Assembly (NCBI GenBank): GCA_005502445.1
Contig: SCPB01000003.1
Location: 58,112-122,111, forward strand
Length of the DNA stretch: 64,000 bases
Direction: 5' to 3'
Source: Microbacteriaceae bacterium X2B
GTDB taxonomy: Bacteria; Actinomycetota; Actinomycetes; Actinomycetales; Microbacteriaceae
Below the pieces are notes generated by a model. The model was not told the origin of the DNA, searched no databases, and saw nothing but the letters and a program-made list of their open reading frames with translations. Below are positions 24,778 through 33,929 of this stretch, piece after piece. Within the stretch, counting starts at the first letter, position 1. Every line of letters begins with the position of its first letter. The position numbers and the translations under genes are program-made.

Positions 24778-25821
24778 ATGAGCGACACGATGAAGGCGGT
24801 TCGCCTCCACGGTGCAGGCGACCTGCGACTGGACGATGTGCCGATCCCGACCCCGGGTACGGGCGAAGTGCGAATCGCGGTGTGGCGCAGTGGTATCTGC
24901 GGCACCGACCTGCACATCGCGAAAGGCACCTTCCCCGCCCCGAACCTTCCCCTGACGCTTGGGCACGAGTTCTCGGGTACGGTCGAGTCGCTCGGCGACG
25001 CCGTCCACGGAATCGTCGTCGGTGATCGCGTCGTCGTCGATATCAACATCGCGTGCGGCCACTGCTACTTCTGCACGCGTGGGCAGAAGCTCTTCTGTCC
25101 TGCCGTCTCGCAGCTCGGCGTACATCGCGACGGTGGACTCGCCGAGTTCGTCGTCGCGCCAGCGACGAACATCCACGTCCTGCCGGCGAACCTGTCGCTC
25201 AACGACGCGGCCTACGTGGAGCCGCTCGCCTGCGCCATTCACGGGCAAGACCGCATCGGTATCCGCTCGGGCGAGACCGTGCTCATCATCGGCGGAGGAC
25301 CCATGGGTCTCGCGCACATCGCCCTCGCCCGGTTGAACGGAGCCAGCCGTGTCATCGTCTCCGAGCCAGACCCCACCCGGCGCGGCCTTGCCCAGTCGAT
25401 GGGTGCTGACGACCTGATCAACCCAGCCGAGTCTGAGGTGGCCGACGAGCTGGCCACTCTCACAGGAGGTATCGGCCCTGACGTTGTCATCGAGGCGGTC
25501 GGCAGCATCCCGACGTACGAGGCGGCGGTGCAGCTCGTCCGCCGGGGCGGACGCATCCTCGCCTACGGAGCCGCCCCGCAAGCCGCGTCGATGACCTTGC
25601 GGCCCTTCGACGTCTACGCGAAGGAGCTCACCATCGTCGGCTCGTACGCGGGTACGTACGATACGTGGCCGCGAGCCGTCGCGCTCATTGCGAACGGCAG
25701 GTTCTCGCCGGAAGTGATCGTCGACTCCGTGCGTCCGCTGTCGGACGCAGTCGAGGCAATCCGTTCGCTCGAGCATGACCGTTCGACAGTCAAGGTTCAC
25801 ATCGGCATCGGCGACCGCTGA
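24778..25821 (+). CDS. Zinc-dependent medium-chain dehydrogenase (sorbitol/threonine dehydrogenase type)
   Basis: A 347-residue NAD(P)-dependent dehydrogenase. Catalytic-zinc ligands are in SGICGTDLHI (Cys) and LTLGHEFSG (His-Glu). Structural zinc cysteines appear as CGHCYFCTRGQKLFC. The Rossmann motif is IIGGGPMGLAHIALA. The closest families oxidise polyols or sugar alcohols, or L-threonine. The ATG at 24778 has AGGAG six bases upstream. It is the first gene to the right of the divergent ROK regulator and probably heads the island operon, oxidising a hydroxyl of the imported compound. Confidence 0.9.
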   Translation: MSDTMKAVRLHGAGDLRLDDVPIPTPGTGEVRIAVWRSGICGTDLHIAKGTFPAPNLPLTLGHEFSGTVESLGDAVHGIVVGDRVVVDINIACGHCYFCTRGQKLFCPAVSQLGVHRDGGLAEFVVAPATNIHVLPANLSLNDAAYVEPLACAIHGQDRIGIRSGETVLIIGGGPMGLAHIALARLNGASRVIVSEPDPTRRGLAQSMGADDLINPAESEVADELATLTGGIGPDVVIEAVGSIPTYEAAVQLVRRGGRILAYGAAPQAASMTLRPFDVYAKELTIVGSYAGTYDTWPRAVALIANGRFSPEVIVDSVRPLSDAVEAIRSLEHDRSTVKVHIGIGDR

Positions 25822-25860
25822 GCCGTTTCCCGAACTACCCCATCACACCAAGGAGAAACC

Positions 25861-27216
25861 ATGCAGAAAAGCAACAGCCGCTGCGCCGCGCGTCGTGCCA
25901 CTGTCGGCATCGCACTGGCGTCGGCACTCGCAATGACCGGCTGCGCCGCCGGTACGGCGCAATCGAACAGCGACCAGGTCACGCTCAACACGATCTTTCT
26001 TCCCGCGACCTGGGGCACTGTGGTCAAAGATCAGCTCGCCCCTCTCTACGAGGAGGAGACCGGTGTCAAAGTGAACGTCGAGCTCATCGGCCGTGACGCA
26101 ATCCACGAGAAGGTGGCGACCCTGTTCGCCGGGCAGGACTCCAGCTACGACATCTTCAATCTGGACTACAACTGGATTCCCGAGTTCGGCGAGGGCGGGC
26201 ATCTCGTACCACTCGATGATGCGATCACCGCGGACGACAAGTCCGACTTCCTGCCGCTTGCGCTCGATGTGTCCACGTGGGAGGGCCAGCTGCTGGGTAT
26301 TCCGCAGACCATCCACCCCGCCGTGCTCTGGTACAACAGTGCGCTTTACTCCGACGCCGCCACCCAAGCCGACTACCTCGCCGCGACCGGTGAGGAACTC
26401 GCCGCGCCGACCACGATGGATGAGTGGTTCGAGCAGGTGAAGTTCTTCGACGGCCGCACCTTCAACGGTCAGGAGCTCTCGGGTTGGGCCGCGCAGGCCG
26501 CCAAGGGCTTCGGCAACGTTCACACCTGGCTCAGCTTCGCCTACAGCTACGATTGCGAGCCGTTCAACGCCGACTTCACTCAGTCGACGCTCAGCACGCC
26601 CGAGTGCATCGAAGCGACCGAGCGCTGGGCCGAGATGATGGAGTACATGCCCGCAGGCGCAAACGAGTTCACCTACGACAACGTCACGACCGCCGCGCAG
26701 CAGGGCACGATCGCCACGGCCGTGCAGTGGTCGTGGGGCCAGTTCGCCACGGACGACCCCGCCAGCTCTCAGACCGTCGGCCAGTGGGAGATCGTCGAGA
26801 TGCCCGAGGGGCCGCGGGGTACCAGCGCGGGTCACCTTGCGGCCTGGGTCATCTCCGTCTCGAAGTACTCGCAGAACGTCGACGAAGCGGTCAAGTTCGC
26901 CGCATGGCTCGAGACGAAGAAGAACGATGTATTCCAGGCCAGCAATGGCGGAGGCGATCCCGTCCGCGCCTCGAGCTACTCCGACCCCGAGCTGACCGAA
27001 CAGACTCTCGAGGGCAACGACGCGCTGCGCTTCCGCCGGCTTCCCACGGTGCTCGCTGCGATGGAGTCGGCGAAGGAGCGCCCGTTCTTCCCCGGTGAGG
27101 AGATCTGGGAGACGACGTTGAGCACTGAGCTGAGCGCCATCTCGCTCGGTGAGAGGTCAGTCGAAGAGGGTCTCGCTCGCGCTGACGAGGCCCAGAACCG
27201 AAACTTGTCGCAGTAA
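25861..27216 (+). CDS. ABC sugar importer substrate-binding lipoprotein (CUT1)
   Basis: A 451-residue lipoprotein. The signal sequence ends in the lipobox MTGC, and the mature protein is a family-1 solute-binding protein (FNLDYNWIPEFGEGGHLVPL, GIPQTIHPAVLWYNSALY, AAWVISVSKYSQN). It should deliver a sugar or glycoside to the two downstream permeases. The stop codon overlaps the next start (TAATG), so no hairpin separates it from the permease gene, unlike the three other importers in this window. AAGGAG precedes the ATG. Confidence 0.9.
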   Translation: MQKSNSRCAARRATVGIALASALAMTGCAAGTAQSNSDQVTLNTIFLPATWGTVVKDQLAPLYEEETGVKVNVELIGRDAIHEKVATLFAGQDSSYDIFNLDYNWIPEFGEGGHLVPLDDAITADDKSDFLPLALDVSTWEGQLLGIPQTIHPAVLWYNSALYSDAATQADYLAATGEELAAPTTMDEWFEQVKFFDGRTFNGQELSGWAAQAAKGFGNVHTWLSFAYSYDCEPFNADFTQSTLSTPECIEATERWAEMMEYMPAGANEFTYDNVTTAAQQGTIATAVQWSWGQFATDDPASSQTVGQWEIVEMPEGPRGTSAGHLAAWVISVSKYSQNVDEAVKFAAWLETKKNDVFQASNGGGDPVRASSYSDPELTEQTLEGNDALRFRRLPTVLAAMESAKERPFFPGEEIWETTLSTELSAISLGERSVEEGLARADEAQNRNLSQ

Positions 27217-28148
27217 TGACCATCGCATCCACCCGTTCGCGCGGTGCCCGACCTGATGACCAGGTCGGGCACCGCCCGGGGCGGAAGCCGGAGCGCCACT
27301 GGGGTCGAGCTGCGGCGATGACTCCCGGACTCCTCTTCCTCGCGGCTGTCGCGATCTACCCGACGATCTATTCGCTCGTCATCTCGTTCACTCGCTGGCG
27401 GCTGACCACGGGTGGGGACCCCGTCTTCGTTGGCTTCGAGAACTACGCGGGTCTGCTGGCGGATCCGTCATTCTGGAACTCGGTGCGCGTGACGCTGGTG
27501 TTCGTCGTCGCCGCCGTCGTGATCGAATTCCTCCTCGCCTTCGGGCTCGCATTGGTCTTCTTTCGTGGGCTGCCGGGCGAGAAGATCATGCGGTCGCTCA
27601 TCCTGATCCCGATGCTGTGCGCTCCAGTTGTCGTCGGCCTGCTCGCGCGATTCTCACTCGAGCCGACCTTCGGCGTCGTGAACCAGCTCATGCGCTCCGT
27701 CGGGCTTCCGACGACCGAGTTCCTCGGTAGCCCCGACCTCGCACTTCCCACGCTCATCGTGATCGATGTGTGGCAGTGGACCCCGTTCCTCTTCCTCATC
27801 TTCCTCGCAGCGATGCAGGGACTACCCGAGGAGATCATCGAAGCCTCGAAGCTCGACGGCGCAAGCTGGCCGCGCATCATCTGGCACCAGTTCCTGCCGC
27901 TGCTGAAGTACCCGATCATGGTCGGAGTTCTGCTCCGACTGATCGACACGTTCCGGGTTTACGACATCGTGTTCATGACGACACGCGGCGGCCCGATCGA
28001 TGTCACATCGACGATGTCGTGGCAGATCTACGACGTCGGCTTCCGGTCGTTCACCATCTCCTACGCAGCCGCCTACTCCTGGCTCCTTCTCCTCCTCGTC
28101 CTCGTCGTCGTCAACTCGTTGATCCGAAAGATGGTGGCCCGCTCATGA
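27216..28148 (+). CDS. ABC sugar importer permease 1 (CUT1)
   Basis: A 310-residue permease of the MalF/UgpA type with six predicted membrane helices and the EAA loop IEASKLDGASWPRIIWHQF. It overlaps the upstream binding-protein gene by TAATG and the downstream permease gene by ATGA, showing tight coupling. No ATPase gene is present in the island. Confidence 0.9.
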   Translation: MTIASTRSRGARPDDQVGHRPGRKPERHWGRAAAMTPGLLFLAAVAIYPTIYSLVISFTRWRLTTGGDPVFVGFENYAGLLADPSFWNSVRVTLVFVVAAVVIEFLLAFGLALVFFRGLPGEKIMRSLILIPMLCAPVVVGLLARFSLEPTFGVVNQLMRSVGLPTTEFLGSPDLALPTLIVIDVWQWTPFLFLIFLAAMQGLPEEIIEASKLDGASWPRIIWHQFLPLLKYPIMVGVLLRLIDTFRVYDIVFMTTRGGPIDVTSTMSWQIYDVGFRSFTISYAAAYSWLLLLLVLVVVNSLIRKMVARS

Positions 28149-29005
28149 CTGTGCTCGCGAACCCGAGCGTCGTGACCCGCCGACACCGTCGTCGCGCAGT
28201 CACCGTCGTCGCGCGAATGATCATCGCGCTCGTTGCGACCTTCCTCTTCATCGCCCCTGTGCTGTGGATGGTCACCACCGCGTTCAAGACCGGGAACCAG
28301 GCGTTCAGCCGCGACATCCGATGGTTCTTCTTGCCGACGCTCGACAACTTCGCGCAGATCATTGCCGGCTCCAACTTCACCTATGCGCTCGTCAACAGCA
28401 TTCAGGTGTCGGTCATCTCTTCGGTTGTGGCGATTCTTCTGGCATCGGGCATCGCGTACCCACTCGCGCGGTTCGACATCCGGGGCAAGAGCACCATCGC
28501 CGGCACGATCCTCTCGCTGCGCATCGTGCCCCCGATCGTGACGATCATCCCGCTCTTCCTGGTCATGAGGGCGATCGGGCTCAACGGCTCGCTCTTCGCG
28601 ATCATCATCCTGCATGTGTTCATGAACCTCCCGCTCGCCGTCTGGCTGCTGCGCGGGTTTTTCGAGGACGTGCCCAAGGAGATCGAGGAGGCCGCGCAGC
28701 TCGACGGGCTGAACCACGTGCAGACCTTCTTCCGCATCGTCGTGCCGCTCGCAGTGCCGGGCATCGCCGCAACCGCCTTGCTCTGCTTCGTCTTCTCCTG
28801 GAATGAGTTCCTCTTCGCGAGCATCCTCTCGAACGCGGGCAGCCAGACCGTCACAGTCGCGCTCACGCAGTATGTCACCCCCGTCGGCACGCAGTGGACA
28901 CAGATCATGGCAGCGGGAACGCTCGTCGCGATCCCTGTGTGGATCGCGGCGCTGAGCGCTCAGAAGTACTTAGTCCGCGGCCTCACCTTCGGTGCCGTCA
29001 AATAG
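28145..29005 (+). CDS. ABC sugar importer permease 2 (CUT1)
   Basis: A 286-residue permease of the MalG/UgpE type with six membrane segments and the EAA loop IEEAAQLDGLNHVQTFF. The C-terminus YLVRGLTFGAVK is typical of this subunit. It forms the translocation channel with the preceding permease and needs an external ATPase. The start ATG overlaps the previous stop. Confidence 0.9.
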   Translation: MTVLANPSVVTRRHRRRAVTVVARMIIALVATFLFIAPVLWMVTTAFKTGNQAFSRDIRWFFLPTLDNFAQIIAGSNFTYALVNSIQVSVISSVVAILLASGIAYPLARFDIRGKSTIAGTILSLRIVPPIVTIIPLFLVMRAIGLNGSLFAIIILHVFMNLPLAVWLLRGFFEDVPKEIEEAAQLDGLNHVQTFFRIVVPLAVPGIAATALLCFVFSWNEFLFASILSNAGSQTVTVALTQYVTPVGTQWTQIMAAGTLVAIPVWIAALSAQKYLVRGLTFGAVK

Positions 29006-29035
29006 AGCTGTCGTCCCGACCCACAAGGAGACAAT

Positions 29036-29884
29036 GTGTTCCGCTACACCTACAACACCCTGGTTTACGGCGAAGAGCCGCTTGAGATCGGCATCGAGCG
29101 CGTAGCCCGCGATGGGTATGACGGCGTCGAGATCGTCGGCGAGCCCTCGACGATGGCGGTCAACAGCATCGCGGCGGCTCTCGAGGACAACGGCGTCGTG
29201 GCCTCGTCGATCATCAGTATCTTCACTCCCGAGCGCGACATCGTGAGCTCGAAGGCCCTGGTGCGTCGCGCGGCGATCGACTATGTGAAGAGCAACATCG
29301 AGTTTGCCGGGCAACTCGGTGCGGACATCGTGACCTTCACGCCGACCGCCTGCATGAAGATCTCGCCGGAGGCAGCGGTCGAGCGCGAATGGGAGTGGGC
29401 ACGTGAAGCGGCTGCCGAACTTGCGGCCGAGGCGGGGGGTGCGGGCGTGAAGCTCGTCCTCGAGCCGTGGAACCGTTACGAGACCTATCTCATCACGCGC
29501 GCCGAGCAGGCGATCCGTTTCATCGACGAGGTTGACAGCCCTCACCTCGGCTACATGGCCGACACCTTCCACATGTCGATCGAAGAGCCCGACATCGCCG
29601 CGGCCATCCGTGCCGCCGGGTCGCGCTTGTCGCACGTGCACCTCGCCGACAGCAATCGTGCCGCTCCCGGCCAGGGCCACACCGATTTCGTTTCGATCAT
29701 GCAGGCCATCATCGACACGGGCTACCAGGGCTGGATCTCGTACGAGCTGCTGCCGGCTGCGGGCGACGTCTGGGGCGTGCTCTCGGGCGCGGGCGCTCCC
29801 GAATTCAAAGAACCGTACACGGCCGACTCCATCCGTCACACGAAGGCCATCGTCGCCCAGCTCACCGGCGGGGCCGACGGATGA
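29036..29884 (+). CDS. Sugar isomerase/epimerase TIM barrel 1 (xylose-isomerase-like)
   Basis: A 282-residue protein of the AP-endonuclease-2/xylose-isomerase-like TIM-barrel fold. Metal-ligand candidates are Glu in VLEPWNRYE, Asp-x-x-His in MADTFHMSIEE, His in SHVHLADSNR and the final Glu in ISYELLP. This arrangement is that of D-tagatose/D-psicose 3-epimerases and related sugar isomerases. The GTG start follows AAGGAG. Its stop overlaps the start of a second, related barrel gene (ATGA). The true substrate is unknown; the importer context indicates a sugar or glycoside derivative. Confidence 0.85.
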   Translation: MFRYTYNTLVYGEEPLEIGIERVARDGYDGVEIVGEPSTMAVNSIAAALEDNGVVASSIISIFTPERDIVSSKALVRRAAIDYVKSNIEFAGQLGADIVTFTPTACMKISPEAAVEREWEWAREAAAELAAEAGGAGVKLVLEPWNRYETYLITRAEQAIRFIDEVDSPHLGYMADTFHMSIEEPDIAAAIRAAGSRLSHVHLADSNRAAPGQGHTDFVSIMQAIIDTGYQGWISYELLPAAGDVWGVLSGAGAPEFKEPYTADSIRHTKAIVAQLTGGADG

Positions 29885-30753
29885 CCGCGGTTGGGCTGAG
29901 TACCTTCGTCCTCGCCTCGCCGTTCTCCGATGCCGATGCGGCCGCCTTCGACCTCGTCCGCGATATGGGATACGACCTCATCGAGGTCTGCATGGAAGAC
30001 CCCGAAGTGCTCTCAGCGGAGTGGATCGCCGAGAACGCTGCGCGCACGGGGCTGCAGGTCAGCATCTGCGGCGCGTTCGGGCCAGGCCGAGATGTCTCCG
30101 TCGAGGACGCCGACGCCCGTGCGATCGCCATCGACTACCTGCGGCATTGTGTCGATGTCGCAGCCGTCGTCGGGTCGCCCCACGTCGCCGGTCCGATGTA
30201 CGCGCAGACGGGCGTCGCACGGATGCTCCCTCCGGAGGCGCGAGTGGCTCAACGCGCGCGGGCGGCCGAGTCGCTGCGCGATGTCGCCGATTACGCCGCC
30301 GAGCGTGGCGTGGCGCTTGCGGTTGAGCCCCTTAACCGCTTCGAGACTGACCTGGTGAACACCGTGGAACAAGGTGTCGAGCTCTGCCGGCTGATCGATC
30401 GCCCCAACGTGGGGCTGATGATCGATTCGTTCCACATGAACATCGAGGAGAAGAGGATCGGCGACGCCGTGCGCGTCGCGGGTGCCCTCGTGCTCCATGT
30501 GCAGGTCTCCGAGAATGATCGAGGAACACCTGGAAGCGGGCACATCCCCTGGGTGGAGTACTTCGACGCGCTCGATGACATCGGCTATTCCGGATCAATC
30601 GTCGTCGAGTCGTTCCTCCCGACCGTCGATGCGATCGCCCGAGCGGTCTCGCTCTGGCGTCCCGTGGCGTCGTCGATGGACGCGCTCGCTCGCGACGGCC
30701 TCGCCTTCGTGCGGTCGATGAGCGACAGCCTCTCACACGGACATCGCTCATGA
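29881..30753 (+). CDS. Sugar isomerase/epimerase TIM barrel 2 (xylose-isomerase-like)
   Basis: A 290-residue protein of the same fold as its upstream neighbour. Candidate metal ligands occur in LAVEPLNRFETD, GLMIDSFHMNIEE, VLHVQVSENDRG and SIVVESFLP. It closely follows the tagatose/psicose 3-epimerase pattern (E-x-LNRFE and DSFHMNIEE). It overlaps both neighbours by four bases. With barrels 1 and 3 it suggests a stepwise conversion of keto-sugars rather than a single isomerisation. Confidence 0.85.
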   Translation: MTAVGLSTFVLASPFSDADAAAFDLVRDMGYDLIEVCMEDPEVLSAEWIAENAARTGLQVSICGAFGPGRDVSVEDADARAIAIDYLRHCVDVAAVVGSPHVAGPMYAQTGVARMLPPEARVAQRARAAESLRDVADYAAERGVALAVEPLNRFETDLVNTVEQGVELCRLIDRPNVGLMIDSFHMNIEEKRIGDAVRVAGALVLHVQVSENDRGTPGSGHIPWVEYFDALDDIGYSGSIVVESFLPTVDAIARAVSLWRPVASSMDALARDGLAFVRSMSDSLSHGHRS

Positions 30754-31862
30754 GAGCAGGAATCATCGGTGGCGGATTCATGGCCGCGGTGCACAGCCGT
30801 GCGCTGCGTGCCGCCGGTCACGAGATCGCAGGACTGGCCAGCTCGAGCGCTGAACGGGCCCAATCCTCCGCATCCGCTCTGGGAATCGCGCGGTCGTTCA
30901 ACTCGCCGGCAGCGCTCGTCGAATCGACCGATGTCGACGTCGTGCACATCTGCTCGCCGAATGCGACGCACGCACCTATCGCGCTTGCCGCGATCGCGGC
31001 GGGCAAGCACGTCGTCTGCGAGAAGCCTTTGGCGGCCACGATCGCCGACGCTCGCTCTCTTGCCGCCGCTGCGGCCAACGAAGGCATTCGAACCGCCGTG
31101 CCGTTCGTCTACCGGTTCTATGCGACCGTCCGGGAGATTCGCGCGCGCATCGCCAGAGGGGACATCGGCGAGCCGATGCTGCTGCACGGCGCCTACCTGC
31201 AGGACTGGCTCGCGACACCGAGTGCGACGAACTGGCGCGTTGATGCGAACGAAGGCGGATCATCGCGCGCGTTCGCCGACATCGGCGTTCACTGGTGCGA
31301 CCTCGTGGAGTTCGTCACAGGGCACCGCATCACTCGCCTGAGCGCCAAACTGGTCACCGCCTTCGGCCGCCGGGGCGAGTCGGCGTCCACCGTGGGCACG
31401 GAGGACGTCGTGACGATGATGTTCGAGACCGATCGTGGGGCGAGCGGCTCGGTGATGGTGAGCCAGGTCTCGTCGGGCCGCAAGAACCGATTGACTTTTT
31501 CGATCGACGGCGAGACCGGTGCTTTCGCCTTCAACCAGGAGGAGCCGAACACCTTCTGGACTGGCTCTCTCGACGAGAACCGCATCGTCGCGAGCGGCTC
31601 CTCCGCTATGACGAGCGGTGACGCCCGTCGGCTCGCATTGCTTCCGCCAGGGCATCCTCAGGGATACCAGGATGCTTTCACCGCTTTCGCCTCGGATGCA
31701 TATCGACACTTCGCAGGGGAGGAGGTCGGCGGCATCCCGACCTTCGACGACGGCCTGCGCGCGGCCCAGATCACGGACGCCGTGTTGAGATCCTCCGCGA
31801 TCGAGGGCTGGGTCGATCTCAACGAGGCCACACTGTCTCTCACCGATCCCATCACTGCCTAA
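30750..31862 (+). CDS. Gfo/Idh/MocA-family dehydrogenase
   Basis: A 370-residue NAD(P)-dependent oxidoreductase. The Rossmann start is GIIGGGFMAAVHSRAL, the conserved segment is HVVCEKPLA with the catalytic lysine, and the active-site His/Asp pair is in ADIGVHWCDLVEF. Family members oxidise sugars or inositols at C1 or C3, or reduce keto-sugars. In this operon it may act with the Zn dehydrogenase and the TIM barrels. It overlaps the preceding gene by ATGA. Confidence 0.9.
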   Translation: MRAGIIGGGFMAAVHSRALRAAGHEIAGLASSSAERAQSSASALGIARSFNSPAALVESTDVDVVHICSPNATHAPIALAAIAAGKHVVCEKPLAATIADARSLAAAAANEGIRTAVPFVYRFYATVREIRARIARGDIGEPMLLHGAYLQDWLATPSATNWRVDANEGGSSRAFADIGVHWCDLVEFVTGHRITRLSAKLVTAFGRRGESASTVGTEDVVTMMFETDRGASGSVMVSQVSSGRKNRLTFSIDGETGAFAFNQEEPNTFWTGSLDENRIVASGSSAMTSGDARRLALLPPGHPQGYQDAFTAFASDAYRHFAGEEVGGIPTFDDGLRAAQITDAVLRSSAIEGWVDLNEATLSLTDPITA

Positions 31863-31872
31863 CGAGCTCTCA

Positions 31873-32898
31873 ATGAAGGAGCCGACCATCACTACGCACC
31901 CAGTGACCCTGTTTACCGGCCAATGGGCCGACCTGACCCTTGAGGAGGTGGCGAAGCACGCCAGCGACTGGGGCTACGACGGTCTTGAGATCGCGTGCTC
32001 GGGCGAGCACCTCGATGTCTGGCGAGCGGCCGAGGACGACGAGTACCTGCAAGGCCGACTGGACATCCTCAAGCGGCACGACCTGGAGGTCTTTGCGATC
32101 TCGAACCATCTCAAGGGACAGGCGGTCTGCGACGACCCGATCGACTTCCGACACCAGGCGATCGTGGGCCCACGAGTCTGGGGCGACGGCGAAGCCGAGG
32201 GCGTGCGTCGGCGCGCCGCTGAGGAGCTCGGGCTCACAGCGCGTGTGGCGCGCATGCTCGGCGTGGATACGGTGGTGGGCTTCACGGGGTCGAACATCTG
32301 GCAGTACATGGCGATGTTCCCGCCTGTGCCAGCGAGCGTCATCGAGGCCGGTTACGAGGACTTCGCCTCACGGTGGAACCCGATTCTCGACATCTTCGAT
32401 TCCGAAGGTGTGCGATTTGCCCACGAGGTGCATCCGGGCGAGATCGCGTACGACTACTGGACGAGCGTTCGTGCGCTGGAGGCAATCGATCATCGATCGG
32501 CGTTCGGGTTCAACTGGGATCCATCGCACATGATGTGGCAGAACATCGACCCTGTCGGATTCATCGTCGACTTTGCCGACCGCATCTATCACGTTGACTG
32601 CAAGGACACGCGGCTACGCCAGCCCAACGGTCGTGCGGGTGTCATCGGATCGCATCTGGCCTGGGGTGATCCGCGACGTGGCTGGGACTTCGTCTCCACC
32701 GGACACGGTGACGTGCCGTGGGAGGATTCTTTCCGAGCCTTGCGATCGATCGGCTACGAAGGACCAATTTCGATCGAATGGGAGGACGCGGGCATGAGCC
32801 GTCTGCAGGGCGCCGCTGAGGCGATCGAATTCGTCCGGTCGCTACTCTGGGACTTGCCCGCGGCATCCTTCGATGCGGCGTTCTCGAATCAAGGTTGA
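31873..32898 (+). CDS. Sugar isomerase/epimerase TIM barrel 3
   Basis: A 341-residue xylose-isomerase-like TIM barrel, longer than barrels 1 and 2. Likely metal ligands are Glu in FAHEVHPGEIAYD, Asp in FNWDPSHMMWQ, His-Asp in YHVDCKDTR and Glu in ISIEWEDAGMSR. This subgroup often sits beside Gfo/Idh dehydrogenases in sugar and glycoside clusters; some relatives process 3-keto-glycosides. It starts ten bases after the upstream stop and is the last gene of the island operon. Confidence 0.85.
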   Translation: MKEPTITTHPVTLFTGQWADLTLEEVAKHASDWGYDGLEIACSGEHLDVWRAAEDDEYLQGRLDILKRHDLEVFAISNHLKGQAVCDDPIDFRHQAIVGPRVWGDGEAEGVRRRAAEELGLTARVARMLGVDTVVGFTGSNIWQYMAMFPPVPASVIEAGYEDFASRWNPILDIFDSEGVRFAHEVHPGEIAYDYWTSVRALEAIDHRSAFGFNWDPSHMMWQNIDPVGFIVDFADRIYHVDCKDTRLRQPNGRAGVIGSHLAWGDPRRGWDFVSTGHGDVPWEDSFRALRSIGYEGPISIEWEDAGMSRLQGAAEAIEFVRSLLWDLPAASFDAAFSNQG

Positions 32899-33077
32899 TT
32901 GACGAGGGCATCCCTCTTGATTGTCCTCCCTATGGAGGAGTCGCCTCGCGGCCCGCCGAGGTGATCGAAGACTGACCCTCTGGTGCGCGCTGCTTTCTGG
33001 GCGAACAACTCGGTCCTCCAGGGCAGACGGCGAATCGGGCACAAATTGCGAGTTCGGATCCGGGTGCCCTCACCGTC

Positions 33078-33117
33078 GGCCCCGGCCTCCCCACCCTTTC
33101 AGCGGGGGGCCAGGGTC
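33078..33117 (+). terminator. Terminator hairpin at the right border of the island
   Basis: GGCCCCGGCC pairs imperfectly with GGGGGCCAGGGTC. It is the counterpart of the hairpin at 23040-23079 in the duplicated block. About 180 bases of gene-free sequence separate it from the island operon. Confidence 0.6.
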
Positions 33118-33131
33118 GTCGCAATCGGCGC

Positions 33132-33169
33132 AGACTGCGCAGAGACGCCTCCAAGCCGACTCATAGAAA
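33132..33169 (+). repeat. Direct repeat, right copy (response-regulator leader)
   Basis: This 38-base segment matches 23121-23158 at 36 of 38 positions and lies directly before the intact response-regulator gene, so this is the original position. Confidence 0.85.
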
Positions 33170-33188
33170 AGTCGTGAGACTGGAGATC

Positions 33189-33929
33189 ATGACTGTCGAC
33201 GAGAGCCCTGCCGCTCCCCGCTTCACCCATCCCGACGGCTCGGCGATCCGGGCGCTCGTGGTCGATGACGAGCCCTCGCTCGCCGACCTGGTCTCCATGG
33301 CCCTCCGTTACGAGGGATGGGAGGTGCGCACCGCCCTGACGGGGCACGATGCGCTGCAGCACGGCCGCGAGTTCGCTCCCGACGTCGTCGTGCTCGACAT
33401 CATGCTGCCCGACATCGACGGCCTCGAGGTGCTGCGACGCCTCCGCGCCGACGGGCGTGACGTGCCCGTGCTCTTCCTCACCGCGAAGGACTCGATCGAC
33501 GACCGGGTCGTCGGCCTCACGGCCGGCGGTGACGACTACGTCACCAAGCCGTTCAGCCTCGAAGAGCTCGTCGCCCGGCTGCGGGGCCTCATCCGCCGCA
33601 GCGCGATGGTCGTGAGCGAGCGCCCCGACCCCGAGCTGCGCGTCGGCGACCTCGTGCTCAACGAGGAGAGCTACGAGGTGCGCCGCGGCGACACCGAGAT
33701 CGAGCTCACCGCGACGGAGTTCGAACTGCTGCGCTACCTCATGCGCAACCCGCGCCGGGTGCTCAGCAAGGCCCAGATCCTCGACCGCGTCTGGAGCTAT
33801 GACTTCGGCGGTCGCTCGAGCATCGTCGAGATCTACATCTCGTACCTGCGCAAGAAGATCGACACGCTCGGCCCCGCGATGATCCACACGGTGCGCGGCG
33901 TCGGGTACATGATCAAACCGGCCTCCTGA
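33189..33929 (+). CDS. OmpR/PhoB-family response regulator
   Basis: A 246-residue DNA-binding regulator. The receiver domain has acidic residues Asp26-Asp27, the phosphoacceptor Asp70 (VVVLDIMLPD), and Lys120 in YVTKPF. A winged-helix OmpR-type output domain follows (LTATEFELLRYLMRNPRRVLS ... TVRGVGYMI). Its closest general type is MprA/TcrA of actinobacteria. The ATG at 33189 has GGAG three bases upstream; a GTG at 33174 is an alternative. The stop overlaps the histidine-kinase start (TGATG). A partial, decayed copy is found at 23172-23404. Confidence 0.93.
   Translation: MTVDESPAAPRFTHPDGSAIRALVVDDEPSLADLVSMALRYEGWEVRTALTGHDALQHGREFAPDVVVLDIMLPDIDGLEVLRRLRADGRDVPVLFLTAKDSIDDRVVGLTAGGDDYVTKPFSLEELVARLRGLIRRSAMVVSERPDPELRVGDLVLNEESYEVRRGDTEIELTATEFELLRYLMRNPRRVLSKAQILDRVWSYDFGGRSSIVEIYISYLRKKIDTLGPAMIHTVRGVGYMIKPAS

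Noticed and set aside
23402..32898. Prophage, integrase or insertion sequence as vehicle of the island
   Set aside because: No transposase, integrase or terminal inverted repeats are visible within or beside the cluster; only the response-regulator duplication marks its borders.
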